64,000 nt of DNA from Hemibagrus wyckioides (GCF_019097595.1 NC_080720.1:15465852-15529851), one strand, 5' to 3'; positions 22,520 to 35,304 are shown, numbered from the stretch's first letter. Numbers and translations: made by a program. Notes: generated by a model not told the origin, from the sequence alone.

Positions 22520-25500
22520 AATAGTAGGTTCTGTTACAATATTATTTTTTGCAAGTACATAAGATTTGAATGAAGTGAGGTAGTGGGCTGTATTTGATAG
22601 CATTCTTCCACAAAGTATGCTAAATGCAATATTCAAAATTGATCATTAAATATTACCACATCAGCTTTATTTTTATTTCTTCTGTTATGCCTGCATTTTT
22701 TCTTGCAATGAAGTAAGTGAAAGATTGTCTGCTTTTGCGTTGGGGTAGCGTACGTGTCTGAGCAATCAGATCATCTCCAAGCTCTTATTTTGAACATGAA
22801 TAGGTTAGTGAGCTGTCAGATACAACTGTCTGATTAAAACTTATCCTGTCTCACTTCTTCTAAGAAAGCTGCCCTGCTGCTTGTGCTACTCAGTTGTGGT
22901 GACCAAATATAAATGTAATGTATAATGTAATTATGCACACCCCAATATTGTAAACATTAAAATAGCTACCAAAAATGATGATAGATCAGTTATTGCTTTT
23001 TACTGAGTAGTAGGTTCTGTGAACTGATACAATATTATTTTTTGGAAGTTCATAATGGCTGAATGAAATGAGGCAGTGGGCTGTATATGATGACTGAGTT
23101 GATGACCTGAGAGCTGATATAAGGACCCAACTGAGTCATGTTTTATAAGGTTGTAATGAAGATCTAATTAATAGGTTGATGGGTTGATTAATACCTATCA
23201 ACTGCTGTACTATATTTCATATTTCACTATAAAAATGATAGCAGATTCATTACCTCAAGCTCCATACAAAAAATATATTGCAATAGAGAGAAATATTTTT
23301 CTTATTTGTGTTTGTTTGATGATGCTTTATCATGAAATAACAATTTTACCACATATAAGCATTAGTGAGGTGGCATGGTGGCTTAGTGGTTAGCCTCACA
23401 CCTCCAGCGTCCTGGGTTCAAGTCTCGCTCCCGCTCACTGTGTGTGTGGAGTTTGCATGTTCTCCCTGTTCTTGGTGGGTTTCCTCCCACAATCCAAAAA
23501 CATGCTTGGACAGGCTGATTGGAGTCTCTAAATTGCCGAGAGTGTGTGTGCCCTGCGATGGGTTGGTGTATTCTGCCTTGATGCCCAGTGACTCCTGAGA
23601 TAGGCACAGGCTCCCTGTGACCTGAGTATAGATCGGATAAGTGGTACAGACAATGAAATAAAAAAATAAGCATTAGTTTAGGAAGGTCTACATTTTGTGT
23701 ATTTTCTCTTAGTTAATCAACTTCATATCATATCATTTGCACATTGCATGTCCAAGAATGCTATTAAAAATTGGTGAAACCCAGTCATTTTATATTATTG
23801 GCATAAATGAATGAATATGAAATAAAGTAAGGCAAATAAAAACAGTCAGTCAATTACAACAAAATAAATTCTACATATAAACCGAGGACAGGACAGGCCA
23901 GTCTGTCTGCAAAGAGTCATCGACTATAAAAGAATGCCTCAGCTGATGGAAGATTAATGTTACTCTTATGAGAGGTTGTTTAAAGACCAGTATGACTGCT
24001 TTTGAAGAATGAAATCTGGCTTACAAATCAGATCTTTTTGCCACAATATCTTCTTTTCACACTGTGCAACAGTTCCAGCATATCAGCCAAGACACTTAAA
24101 AGAATTTAAAAATAGCAGTGTTTCCCTGTGCTTGGTGTGCATGATCACGTTGTAGATACATTGCAGATCTTTTTTTCTCCTCCTTTCTCATGTCACGCTA
24201 TTTTCTTTTCACTCCACTTTCACATCTAATGCACCTTTTGTTTAATTTGTCTCTACATTTCAACCCGTTTAATATGCACCAAAGTGAATCAAAATAACTT
24301 CCTTTTTGCGTTTTCTTTCAATATTCCATTTCACATTTTCAGTGATCTATGCATTTGAACTTTTATGAAGTATTTTAGGCATCACTAGATGTAAATGAGC
24401 TGTGTCTGGAACATGCGTTGCACTTTACAATTCATTTGCATGCAAGAACAAAGAAAAATTGTCTTTGTGAAACGTTTGTAAATCCAGTGGAACACTTTAG
24501 TTCAGGTTGGAATACCCAAACATTTACACCAAGCTTTACTAAAAGATTCATTAATGAAACCTGTGCCCTCTTTGTAAGATAGTCTTTCTTTCCCTGTGAG
24601 TAGTTTAACCCATAATGAGCTCGTTTTAACATTTTTTGCTTTACTTTAAAAACACAAAACTCTAAATCTCTTTACATACAATCAGCAGATCCTGACACGC
24701 ACATGCACATACACTTTCTTTAGCAACCTTCAGTAACAGCATATTAAATATAGGATACAAATTACTGTAATATATTCAAATTCAGAGCATTTCTGGTTGT
24801 CAGATCATTGGTATTTATTTAGTTGAAATGTAAGGATCAGTGATGTGAGTGCTAAACACGAGTTCCTGCTTCTCTTCACTGCTCACTTAAAACGGCTCAA
24901 ATGAAACAATGCGACATTCATGGTATACAGATAACAATATCTGTCTGACAAACAGTGCTGTCCCCTGTATTTCAGTGAATGCATGGAAAAATAGCATTCT
25001 CCTGCAAAATATACTAAATACAATATTCAAAATTGGTCATTAAATATTACCACTTCACCTTTATTTTTATTTCTTCTGTTACGCATTTTTTCTGGTATTG
25101 AAGAAGTAAGTAAGAGAACCTGTTTTTGTGTAAGAAAGGTTTTGTAGAGGGATATTATTAATGTCATTGACACTCTTGCTGCTTGTGCAAACAGATAGCT
25201 GACCTGTAGTTATGCACACCATATCATATTATTACTGAAAACATTAAAATAGCTACTAAAATTTAAAAAATAACTATAGAAGACTATATAGAGGAGAAAA
25301 TTGTGAACTGATTTGTGCTTGCTTTGGGTTTAACACTAGTGTTTGTTTATACCGGTTTCACATCAGTGCATAAGGCTGTGGAAGAGCACTTATATTTTTG
25401 AGCAAACAAACAAATCCATCAGATTTCCATCAACAAGCAAAAGGACCAGTCATTTGCTTTAATTTTCTAAATGTAACTGGAAATTATCATTTTACACATG

Positions 25501-26650
25501 ATTCCTATTTTGGAGAGATAAAGTGTATAAACTAGGCCTCAGTCTTGTAGCATACACTTTCTGCATGTTACTGTCTGCTAAGATTGGGCACCATTTTTGA
25601 AGCTGAATACAAACAGATTTATTTGGAAAAATGTTCATATCTTTCTAATGCTCTGGAGTGTGGATATGTTTAGAAGAATAACTAATCTAAATCTCAACTG
25701 TTGTGCATTCTAACCTACAATTATAACCTGTGAGCAATAAGAAAGAATGCAAGATATATTTTGTGTACACATATTTCACTATAAAATGATTGATTGAGTC
25801 ACTGGAGCTCCATACAAAATATACATATATTTTTCCCTTGTGTTTGTTTGATGATGCTTTATTGTAAAATAACACTTAAACAGTTTGTAAGCATTAATGT
25901 GATATTTCACACCTAATGCACATTTTGTGTAATTTATCTCTACATTTTGACCTTTTCAGGTGTCATTACACTGCTCACTATTTTTATTGGCACACAAGTC
26001 AGTCTAAATAACTTCCGCTTCAGTCTTTCTGCCTTTTCTTTCACAATTTATTTCACATTTTCAGTGATCTGTGCATTTGAACTTTTATTTATTTATTTAA
26101 ACATGAGTTCCTGCTTCGCTTCACTGCTCACTTAAAATGTCTCAAATAAAACAATGTGACATTCATGGTATACAGATTACAATACTGTATCTGTCTGACA
26201 AACAGTCCTGTCCCCTGTGTTTTAGTGAATAGGTGGAAAAATAGCATTCTTCTGAAATATATATTAAATACAATATTTAAAATTGATCATTAAATATCAC
26301 CACTTCAACTATATTTTTATTTCTTCTGCTTGCATTTTTACTTCTTGCAACCTGTTTTCGTGTCGGGTCAGCTACGCCTGTCTGAGCAATCAGATCATTT
26401 CCAATCTCTTATTTGTGCATCTGGGTGTGGTAGTGAGGGCTGTCAGATACAACTGTCTGATTAATACTTATCCTGTCCTATCTTTTTCACTTTTTGTAAG
26501 AAAGGTTTTGTCATTGTCGCCTTGCTGCTCGTGCTATTCCATTAAATCAGATAGCTGACCTGTCATTATCTACACCATATCATACTATTACTGAAAATAT
26601 TAAAATAGCTAAAAAAAGAAAAATTATAGAACAGTTATCACGTATGCCAG
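22520..26650. repeat. Local degenerate tandem duplication, three units
   Basis: The same blocks recur in order: a block with tagcattcttccacaaagta and tattaccac at about 22598, 24990 and 26236; one with atttcactataaaa and tttgatgatgcttta at 23215 and 25765; one with cacattttcagtgatct at 24335 and 26055; one with gacattcatggtatacagat at 24913 and 26159; one with ttaaaatagcta at 22957, 25244 and 26599. Unit spacing is about 2.4 kb then 1.25 kb; unit 1 also carries the SINE. No coding potential is recognised. Confidence 0.8.
23368..23662 (+). repeat. tRNA-SINE-like repeat, near full length
   Basis: Begins gaggtggcatggtggcttag tggttagcc, includes gggttcaagtctcgctcc (box B-like) and gtgtggagtttgcatgttct, and ends cctgagataggcacaggctc with ggataagtggtacagacaatg. 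This is one of the commonest fish short interspersed repeats. Decayed copies occur at 3600-3800 and 49080-49185. Confidence 0.85.
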
Positions 26651-27715
26651 TGGTCATGAACTTTGACATATTCACATCGAAAAATTGAAAAATCAGGAAA
26701 AAGGGCACTGAAAGTGAGAGACAAGGAGAAAGAAGAAATAAATAAACCAAGAGAGTGAAAGACAGAAAGAGAGCAAGAGTGTGAGAAAAAAAAGCCAAAT
26801 GCCATAATGAGATATTGATTTATTTACTGACAGTAGGAAGTCCTATGGTGTGATTGAAAAGGCCGACCCCATCTTTAACCCCAGTTTTCCTCATCGACCG
26901 ATATTACATATGCCACATAGTCTTAGACCTGGATTGGTGAAGCAGTATCATCTCTCCTGAGAAGTTGATGTCCCATAAACAATAATTTGTAACACTTCTC
27001 TAGCATGAAATACGGATTTCCATTAAAAGTACAAATTTATGTGAGGTTGAGTTGAATAATTGAAGAATCTAAGGATATACCTGTGCCAAACCTGTATAAG
27101 GTTTCAGTCCCAGTTTTGCAGTCTTGTGTAGTGCCATAATTCATTGAATACTGGATATATTCTTCTGGTTCCTGCTTGCACCATTGCACAAACATCCTGT
27201 ATGGTCACATGATAGTGAAGCAGTGTAAAATTATTCCTTTTCTCATTTATATATAACACTAAAAAGCAATCATGTTAGCTGATGGTTTAGATGCAGTAGT
27301 GGGCATCACAAACATTAATGGTGCAATGATGAGCAATGAGAATTATAAACATTAAAATATATAAATATGTTAAATAAACTCCATAACACATACAAGGTAG
27401 TCACCCACATAACCCCCAGTGGATTATGCACAAAATAATTTTATTGTTATTCTAATGGCTAGTTTTACTCTATTGTGCACGCTGCAAACTGCAAAACCAA
27501 AAATTATAATGTCTTGCTTTCATCATTCATTAACCCATGTTTTTTAATTTCTGCTGCTGTTACTCTGATTTACAACTTGTTTTTTGTTGGTGTTTTGTTG
27601 TTTTTTGAATTTCTGTATTTAGATTGTTACCATGGTAACAACATTTTGAATGATGGTCAATAGCAACTAGCTAAAGAGGGCATTTTACAGACCTAACACA
27701 GAACATACACAACAT

Positions 27716-27779
<64 letters not shown>

Positions 27780-28756
27780 GTTTTATTTATTTATTGGTAA
27801 AAAATAACAATATGATGATTTGGAAACACTACAGCAAATGTAATTGATACTATATCACAAAGTTGTCTTCTTTAAGTATATTAATTAAAAAAATCTTATG
27901 TATCAGCAAGTGTATCAGTATCTTGTTGGAGTATCTTTAAAAATGAGTCACATAAGTATTTTGGCTTGTTGATCCTATGAAGAGGCAGCTCTCTTGGGCT
28001 TGCGCCTTTGTCGTGAACTGACAGGGTCACGGTGCTGACTGATGATGTGTCTTTCTGGCACAGACGGGCATGGGCTGACGGATGGCCAGTGCTGCATGCT
28101 GGCACAAACACAGCTCACCAGGCAGAAATGAAGGATGCTGGGGCTAATTTTAAACACCGTAAACTAAATTGTTCAAGCCGACCTCTCCCACAGCAAGAAG
28201 TGGGGCACAGCTGACTGACTAAGATAACCAAGATTCTTGTAGCAAACCTGACTAGGGAAAGGTGTGAGGATCCATGTGCATGTCCATATTAAACACAAAA
28301 TGTGCACAAAAATGGACAGGTCATATGGTCAGGTCACATGCACTCAAAGTCTTCGAAACTTCAGAGTAGGCAAAATCTGGATCTGCCTGATCCATTCTAA
28401 TGCTCTGTGTCAGTTTGGAGTTTCCTTAAACTGAGAAACCCATGCTGCTCTTGAGGAAACACCCAGATGGATGGTCTAATTATTACTGTGGACAGGATAC
28501 TGTACCACACAGATACTCTAAAGATGGCCATGGTTAGCCAAATGATTGCACTTAATAAAATCAGTTTATGCCCAAATATCATTCATTACTCAGTGCTTCA
28601 CTTAGATAATATAGATTTAAATCTTATAAAGAAAATAAATATGACTATATTATGCTTATATTGAGGATCCTTTCAATATATTCAGTACTGTTTGTCTCCA
28701 GAGCATGCAGTTGTGAAAGTGTAATATCTAATAATAACATTATCCAGCATCAGAAG
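26651..28756. other. Gene-poor sequence with one tetranucleotide array
   Basis: Apart from the (TTTA)n array at 27716-27795 I see nothing that I can name. A moderately GC-rich patch lies at about 27990-28215 but no open frame in it is recognisable. Confidence 0.5.
27716..27796. repeat. (TTTA)n microsatellite
   Basis: About 16 TTTA units with a short interrupted continuation at its right end. Confidence 0.95.
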
Positions 28757-28965
28757 AGGATGGGTTGCTTTTTGAGGCTGGCTGCTCTGAAGGTTGCTTC
28801 CTCATCTCATCTCAAGGAACTTGCCAATTTCACCTCTGGCTTGCTCATTAAAGATCCAAATCTAAAAGTATGTACAGATTTTTGTAAAGATGCTTTGTTT
28901 TCCTGTCTATTGTAATAATTTTTATGTAAATAAAATTGAGTTGATCAAGGTGAATTGAATTCAAT
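28757..28965 (+). repeat. Interspersed repeat 3' end, second direct copy
   Basis: Phrases gaaggttgcttcctcatctc, caatttcacctctggcttgc, gatttttgtaaagatgcttt, then taaataaaattgagttgatc and a gaattgaattcaatt tail. Same family as 1778-1905. Confidence 0.75.
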
Positions 28966-29190
28966 TGATCTGGATAATCCAAAAGATAAAACATCAAATA
29001 GCTAAAAGTTTACACTTTTCAAGGCAGTCAGGATAACATGGTTCAGAAATGACATGAATAGTAAATAGTGGTAAGATTTACTAAAAGAGAGACATTTTGA
29101 AAACCATGTCCTTACAGGAAGTGAACGTCAAAACTCAGAACTCAGGTTACACTGACCTCTGGTGGCAGGGAAGGGTTCTATCCTGAGCTA

Positions 29191-30447
29191 CACTATATTG
29201 CCAAAAGTATTCGCTCACCTGCCTTGACTCGCATATGAACTTAAGTGACATCCCATTCCTAATCCATAGGGTTCAATATGACGTCGGTCCACCCTTTGCA
29301 ACTATAACAGCTTCAACTCTTCTGGGAAGGCTGTCCAGAAGGTTTAGGAGTGTGTTTATGGGAATTTTTGACCATTCTTCCGGAAGCGCATTTGTGAGGT
29401 CAAACACTGATGTTGGACGAGAAGGCCTGGCTCTCAGTCTCCGCTCTAATTCATCCCAAAGCTGTTCTATCGGGTTGAGGTCAGGACTCTGTGCAGGCCA
29501 GTCAAGTTTATCCACACCAGACTCATCCATCCATGTCATCCATGTCCTTATGGACCTTGCTTTGTTCCCTGGTGCACAGTCATGTTGGAAGAGGAAGGGG
29601 CCAGCTCCAAACTGTTCCCACAAAGTTGGGAGCATGGAATTGTCCAAAATGTCTTGGTATGCTGAAGCATTCAGAGTTCCTTTCACTGGAACTAAGGGGC
29701 CAAGCCCAGCTCCTGAAAAACAACCCCACACCATAATTCCCCCTCCACCAAACTTTACACTTGGCACAATGCAATCAGACAAGTACCGTTCTCCTGGCAA
29801 CCGCCAAACCCAGACTCGTCCATCAGATTGCCAGATGGAGAAGCGCGATTCGTCACTCCAGAGAACGCGTCTCCACTGCTCTAGAGTCCAGTGGCGGCGT
29901 GCTTTACACCACTGCATCCGACGCTTTGCATTGCACTTGGTGATGTATGGCTTGGATGCAGCTGCTCGGCCATGGAAACCCATTCCATGAAGCTCTCTGC
30001 GCACTGTTCTTGAGCTAATCTGAAGGCCACATGAAGTTTGGAGGTCTGTAGCGATCGACTCTGCAGAAAGTTGGCGACCTCTTCGCACTATGCGCCTCAG
30101 CATCCGCTGACCCCGCTCCGTCAGTTTACGTGGCCTACCACTTCGTGGCTGAGTTGCTGTTGTTCCCAAACACTTCCACGTTCTTATAATACAGCTGACA
30201 GTTGACTGTGGAATATTTAGGAGCGAGGAAATTTCACGACTGGATTTGTTGCACAGGTGACATCCTATCACAGTTCCACGCTGGAATTCACTGAGCTCCT
30301 GAGAGCGACCCATTCTTTCACAAATGTTTGTAAAAACAGTCTGCATGCCTAGGTGCTTGATTTTATACACCTGTGGCCATGGAAGTGATTGGAACACCTG
30401 ATTCTGATTATTTGCATGGGTGAGCGAATACTTTTGGCAATATAGTG
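29191..30447 (-). mobile_element. Full-length Tc1/mariner-type transposon, copy 2 (1257 bp)
   Basis: Has the same terminal repeats as copy 1 (left from 29191, right to 30447), with TA immediately outside both ends (29189-29190 and 30448-30449). The transposase is encoded on the - strand. The 9-bp excess over copy 1 is fully explained by one short tandem duplication near 29525-29545. Confidence 0.97.
29273..30313 (-). CDS. Tc1-family transposase, uninterrupted 346-codon frame with altered D-E spacing
   Basis: Cut-and-paste transposase. The family start ([10 protein letters not shown]) is at 30313; the frame is open further upstream to 30397 but that part is element 5' UTR. The N-terminal helix-turn-helix region with GRPR (residues 59-62) and Asp154 in WSDESRF are intact, and Arg77 replaces the stop of copy 1. 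The second Asp (245) sits in [11 protein letters not shown], where copy 1 has CAPVHKA, and the Glu is at 283 in [12 protein letters not shown] because three residues (TWM repeated) are inserted. The last spacing is therefore 37, not 34. The C-terminus GGPTSY is intact. The frame is open, but the insertion and the Val-His to Gly-Asn change next to a catalytic residue make activity doubtful. Confidence 0.93.
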   Translation of the reverse strand: MGRSQELSEFQRGTVIGCHLCNKSSREISSLLNIPQSTVSCIIRTWKCLGTTATQPRSGRPRKLTERGQRMLRRIVRRGRQLSAESIATDLQTSCGLQISSRTVRRELHGMGFHGRAAASKPYITKCNAKRRMQWCKARRHWTLEQWRRVLWSDESRFSIWQSDGRVWVWRLPGERYLSDCIVPSVKFGGGGIMVWGCFSGAGLGPLVPVKGTLNASAYQDILDNSMLPTLWEQFGAGPFLFQHDCAPGNKARSIRTWMTWMDESGVDKLDWPAQSPDLNPIEQLWDELERRLRARPSRPTSVFDLTNALPEEWSKIPINTLLNLLDSLPRRVEAVIVAKGGPTSY

Positions 30448-30619
30448 TATTTTAACTGCATAACCCCACACATCCCCTACAAGCATTTCTCACATTTCAA
30501 CAATTGACATTCAAAATAGCATTAAATGCTAAGACCATGTGTAAATATGTTGTGTTTTACCACCTACACATTGCTATATTTAGGTAAGTTTGTGCTTGTA
30601 TGTGTTTCTCAGCATAAGT

Positions 30620-31500
30620 GTGTCAGCATAGTGTGTGTCAACGGTGACAAGCACCTTCTTCAAGCACATCAATGTCCTGTGGTAGTGCTGGACTGGCAAT
30701 ACTTTGTAAGTTGTCTACATGTGCATTTCTGTATTCTAACAGACTCAAGGAGAGGTCTTTATTTTCAGTATGTGTCTTGTCAAGAACATACCTGGTTATT
30801 TTCACCACTTTTTTTTCCACAAGGCCATTGCTTTGGGCTTGAAGTGATATATGAATGAAATCCCATGCTGCTACAAAATGCCAGAATCTTGTGAACTATA
30901 CTGGGTGGCATTGTCTGAGACATTCTCAGTAGTGGTGGATTAAAGTCTCCTGTAGTAGGCATATCCCATATAAATAGGTCTCTACCTGTAACTAGCCATG
31001 GATTTCCTGTGATGGGATGTATGGATCATTCTATTTGGAATGGATTTTGTGTTGTTGGAGACAAACAAGACACTTCTTAGCAATATGGTGAAAACAGTAG
31101 ATTCTTGACCCTTTTGATTTTCACCATACCTGTGTGCTCAGGTTTTCTGATCTCAGTGCTTGCAGAACAATTGGCTTTTGGAGATCTTATCACTGTAGTT
31201 CCAGTGTTCCAGTAGTTCTGCAATGGCTGACAGACATTTTTCCTTGCTTTGTGCTGTTCTATTTGTACTATTTGCTGGGGCCTGGCAAGTTATGTGTCCA
31301 GTTATGTGTTTCAGAGAGTTTGTTTACTTGAAGATTCCTCATGAATCAATTAATCATATGATCATCAGATCATTATGTTTCATTGTTTTTGTAGATTACA
31401 GGTGGGTGATAGGTTCATGAGAGATGACAAAATTGCTGGATTTTCTGGTTAATGCCTGTGTTGTACACTTCTGTCCTTACTCAGAGAAGAAGATTGCAGC
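30620..31500 (-). mobile_element. Ty3/gypsy integrase-core remnant
   Basis: On the - strand, frames around 30640-31020 read SDNATQYSS, then FCSSMGFHSYITSSPK, then SLSLLEYRNAHVDNLQS. This follows the order of the gypsy integrase core (SDNGPQ, TSSP, LLEYRNTP) with stops and frameshifts. The upstream part to about 31500 is probably the same element but too decayed to assign. Confidence 0.7.
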
Positions 31501-33383
31501 ACCATTCCCCGACTTTTTATGATTCATTGGGTCTTTGAACATCAACCTGGTGTGAAATCTTTTCCAAGTAATCTGTAAGTTGAACGAATTCCAGAGCACC
31601 TCGGAATCCATCCTTCAAATTGGTGTTTTCTCTGTTTCACATAGGTATGATAGGCTAAGCTATCTGAACTGATGCTAGTGTTACCTGACAGAAATAAAGC
31701 TCAGATACAGGAAGTTATGAGTTGCTGTGTCTTTACATATATACAAGCAAAAGTGCAACAATGCCAGCACATTACTGTATCAGAGGAATGCTGTGTCCTC
31801 CAGGGTAGCTCAGCTCTAGGTGTGATTTCCTGAGCAGACAAAGAAACAGGTTTGTATAAAGATAAATGGAAAGTGGGAGAGATATTGTGAGTCTCTGCCT
31901 CAGGTCCCAGGTGGACAGATAGACCATCTGGCCAGGTCTTAGTCCTGACTTTGAACAGATCTTGCTGTCTAACTTGTAGCTTCCCTGCTTTTTGTTTGCC
32001 CTAGAATACCTTGGATGACCTTTGGATGGCTTTCCCGACCACAGAAATAATTAAATGTGTCCTATAGGAACCTTAGACTCACTGGGATTGGATATGTTCA
32101 GAAGAGAAATTAGGGCTGGTTTTTTTTTTTGCATATTAACCCAGACATTATAACTTAATGTTCCAGTTATGCTAGTTATTATGATAGTAGGACCGCAGGA
32201 ACCTTCATATTTTCTGGTTAACTTGTTCTACTTGGCCAGTAGATTGGGGGTAATAACCTGAGAAAAGTCTCATGGTGATATTAACATAGGACATTTAAGG
32301 GTCTGTCCCAAGTGACTGGACAATGGACATTTTGGGGCTTGTAGAGAGTAAAGTTTTATTATTTATAGAGCAAAGAAGAACCCATTTATATATTATTATA
32401 TAATTTATATATTCATTTGAATATATTTTCAATTTGAAATCTCTGTAATGTAATTATCACTAAACGTGTTAATGTGCAAATAATTTAGAAAAGTTTTCTG
32501 TTTTGACCTTTAGTTTGTGTAACAGAAAAAGAGCTGGCAAAGAGCTGTGAGACACTTTTTTTTTACTGTGTCGAATAGAATGACCTTTCTATGTTTGGAG
32601 TTGCTGGCTGGTGCAGTGTAGCCATGGAGATGCTCCCAGCATGAAGTCAGTCAGGCTCATCAGGCCTCAGATTACACAGATTACAGCATGGTTCCCTTCT
32701 AATCATTGCCCAAGCCTGCTACTGGAATTGAGTTTCACCTGAATTACGATTAATTCCCGAGTCTGCCCTGATATCCACAGTTACAAAGGAAAACAGGAGG
32801 AAATGGAACGAGATAGATAGGAGAATGAATAGGTGCAGAAATAAAGACTGAGTCAGTATTATGGATAAGAAAAATTTGCTCATACTGTTTATTACCAACC
32901 TGTCTATGAGCAGTAGTGTGCACCACCATGCCATTGACACAATGGCGTAATCATCCACTTCATATGCTACATCAATGCATATTAAAACGAACCTTTACTG
33001 ACTGAAAAATAAATCAAATGTTTTCTTAATGAGAAATAAAATTAATAAGATTGCTCTGGAAGGCACGCTTATGCTATTGAAAAGAAACATATGTGCACAC
33101 AAGGCAGTAACAAAAAAGGGGTAAATCTATTTAATTTCAAAGCCCACAATGCTGTAATACCAAGAGTAATCATAGTACTCTAATAAAAATTGTTCACCAA
33201 TATGGATAGCAGGATGAAATGAAGGAGTGGAGAGGCAGAGAGGTCAGGTATAGATAGGGTGGCTGATTGAAATTCTGCCTGCCAGTAGCATTTGCTTCTG
33301 AATGATCCTCCTTTCACCTGGTAATGGCCATCTCTCTGAGAGCACCATCCTCCATTAACGGCACTGATTAACCCAGACGTGTG

Positions 33384-33414
<31 letters not shown>

Positions 33415-33628
33415 TCTACCCACTGCCTGGTGGAGGCAGACAGCATAAGGCCTAAAGATAACTGATAGAGGGAATGAAGGTGAAATGAAAGCTGAAATTG
33501 AGAGAAGGAGAGTTGGTTAAAATGTATGAGTTTCAGTCATACTCATTTAACCCAGTTCATTTGGCTGATTAAAGCAGCAGCCCTGCATGGAGGCCTGGGA
33601 TGAGATTCTGTCTACTGCTTTCACTGAG
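31501..33628. other. Unassigned sequence with one (GT)n microsatellite
   Basis: No gene is supported. A (GT)n run lies at 33380-33413. Confidence 0.5.
33380..33413. repeat. (GT)n microsatellite
   Basis: About 15 GT units after gtgtgcct. Confidence 0.9.
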
Positions 33629-33680
33629 GTGTTGACCCCGTCTGTCAGTTATATACAAAACTGACAGATGGGGTCAACAC
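33629..33680. repeat. 22-bp inverted repeat with 8-nt loop
   Basis: Left arm 33629-33650 (gtgttgaccccgtctgtcag tt) and right arm 33659-33680 (aactgacagatggggtcaac ac) pair over 22 bp with one mismatch (C opposite A on DNA; a G-U pair if the complementary strand is transcribed). The loop is atatacaa. A (CA)n run follows directly. Confidence 0.9.
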
Positions 33681-33710
33681 ACACACACACACACACGCAC
33701 ACACACACTC
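33676..33710. repeat. (CA)n microsatellite next to the hairpin
   Basis: About 16 CA units with one CG interruption, sharing its first bases with the right hairpin arm. Confidence 0.9.
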
Positions 33711-33769
33711 ATATACATACCTGTACAAACCTCAATGATTTCATCAATTTTTCATAGTGTCAGTTTCTA

Positions 33770-34435
33770 TAGGATAGTGATCAAAGGGAAGTCACTTCTG
33801 GGAAAGGTCATCTGAGAGGATGACCATCTGAAAAAGATTTTGTGGTCTTTGCAAACTAAATGTAGCCCAACACCCAGGCAACTCCATTCCTGTGAACAAG
33901 CACATGGTTGGTATGATGATAGTCTAGAGTTCTTTTTAAGCATAAAGAACTAGAAATCTTGGGTCCAGCCAAACAAGTTGGCTGGACCCAAATAAAAGCA
34001 AATTCTTGAGGACAGACCCTCTCTCAGTCAGCTATTTATCTGCATTTAGGATGTCAATATATAGACAAAAACTACAAAGGAATGGGGTGGGGGGGAAGGG
34101 GGTATTTGTGTTTTGGAATATCAGAGTCAAAACCCAGACTTAAATCCAACTGAAAATATGTGGTATGACTTGAAATGACTTGATTGCTGTTGACCATCAT
34201 GCATTATCTAATTTGGTATCACAGGGGAACATTTACTATGAGGAATAAAAGAAACTGTCCAACATAAAACCAGGCATTTCTTATATTGACACAATTTAAA
34301 ATGATTTATTTAATTGGATTTCTGGAGAATTACAGAAAAAAATCCAATTTTGATATATTTGATTTGATTTTGCAGAAGAGCAAAAAAGGAAATTATTATT
34401 GGGGAGTGAATATTTTCTGGAGGCACTGTATTCAT
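33770..34435 (+). mobile_element. Decayed Tc1-like element
   Basis: Around 34128 the phrase cccagacttaaatccaactg then aaaatatgtgg is the PDLNPIENLW-type catalytic motif region of Tc1-like transposases, and tattttctggaggcactgta near 34410-34430 resembles a terminal repeat of the same group. Heavily mutated. Confidence 0.65.
33959..33991. repeat. Perfect 14-bp inverted repeat, 5-nt loop
   Basis: Arms ttgggtccagccaa (33959-33972) and ttggctggacccaa (33978-33991) with loop acaag. It lies inside what appears to be a decayed Tc1 element. Confidence 0.92.
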
Positions 34436-34555
34436 ACAAATTGACCATTGCAGGAATGTCAGGGTGACCCACAGCAGCTCAGGTATAGGTAATGTTATAA
34501 AGACATTTGTATTATAAAGAAGTTTTGTCCCCTGACTCAATCATCATTTTACCTA

Positions 34556-34646
34556 TTCTTCTTCTTCTTCTTCTTCTTCTTCTTCTTCTTCTTCTTCTAT
34601 TATTATTATTATTATTATTAGTAGTAGTAGTAGTAGTAGTAGTAGA
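34556..34646. repeat. Compound trinucleotide array (TTC)n(TAT)n(AGT)n
   Basis: Three adjoining arrays of about 14, 8 and 9 units. Its translation as poly-Leu/poly-Val is not a real protein. Confidence 0.95.
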
Positions 34647-35304
34647 TTGCTTAATATTCTTGTTGCCACAGCAGCCCTTTCACAAAACCTTTGGACTTAA
34701 CAAATATGTTTGGGGAGATTATTTTAGTCTGATATGTCTACCTCTCACTATATCTGCCAATATGAATGTGGCATTATAAACATGTCATAGTCTCCGTCTT
34801 CATTAAACTGCTAACCCTCCCAAAATGGTGAAACACTGTAATGGCATTACATTTTCTCTCATTCTGATTCTCCTTCTGTTTCTGACCTTTTCAGCATTGC
34901 CATTCTCACATAGAGCAAAGGAGAAGGAAGGTGGAAAAAAGGAAAAGATGAAGGCTTTCATTTAATTTGGGTGATGGATGTAGCTGGATGGAATTTCCAG
35001 TGCTATTGAATCAGATGACAGAGAATTCTAGAGGCCTTGGGACAAAGTGGACTCTGTAATTGAGTTGGCTCTGTAGTGGCCATACTACAGTTCCTTATTG
35101 GTTCCGCTCCCCCCTCTCACTTTTTCATTTTATATACATTTCTCTCAATTCCATTCCATTCACTTCAATAATAAATGATCCCAAAGCACTGTTTCCCCCT
35201 TGCACTATTATGTTTGCACTAATCATTTTAGTACTGTGATATCTGACCATTTTTGCTTTACCTACTATTTTCTGACAAAATATAAAACATACAAAGGTTG
35301 CAAC

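Noticed and set aside
23368..23450. A functional tRNA gene
   Set aside because: The box-B-like ggttcaagtc belongs to a tRNA-derived SINE; no cloverleaf can be completed.
28000..28215. A GC-richer patch as a possible exon
   Set aside because: Open frames on both strands are short, lack splice signals in phase and resemble no protein I know.
29235..29990. 251-codon open frame on the + strand within Tc1 copy 2
   Set aside because: Antisense shadow of the transposase on the - strand.
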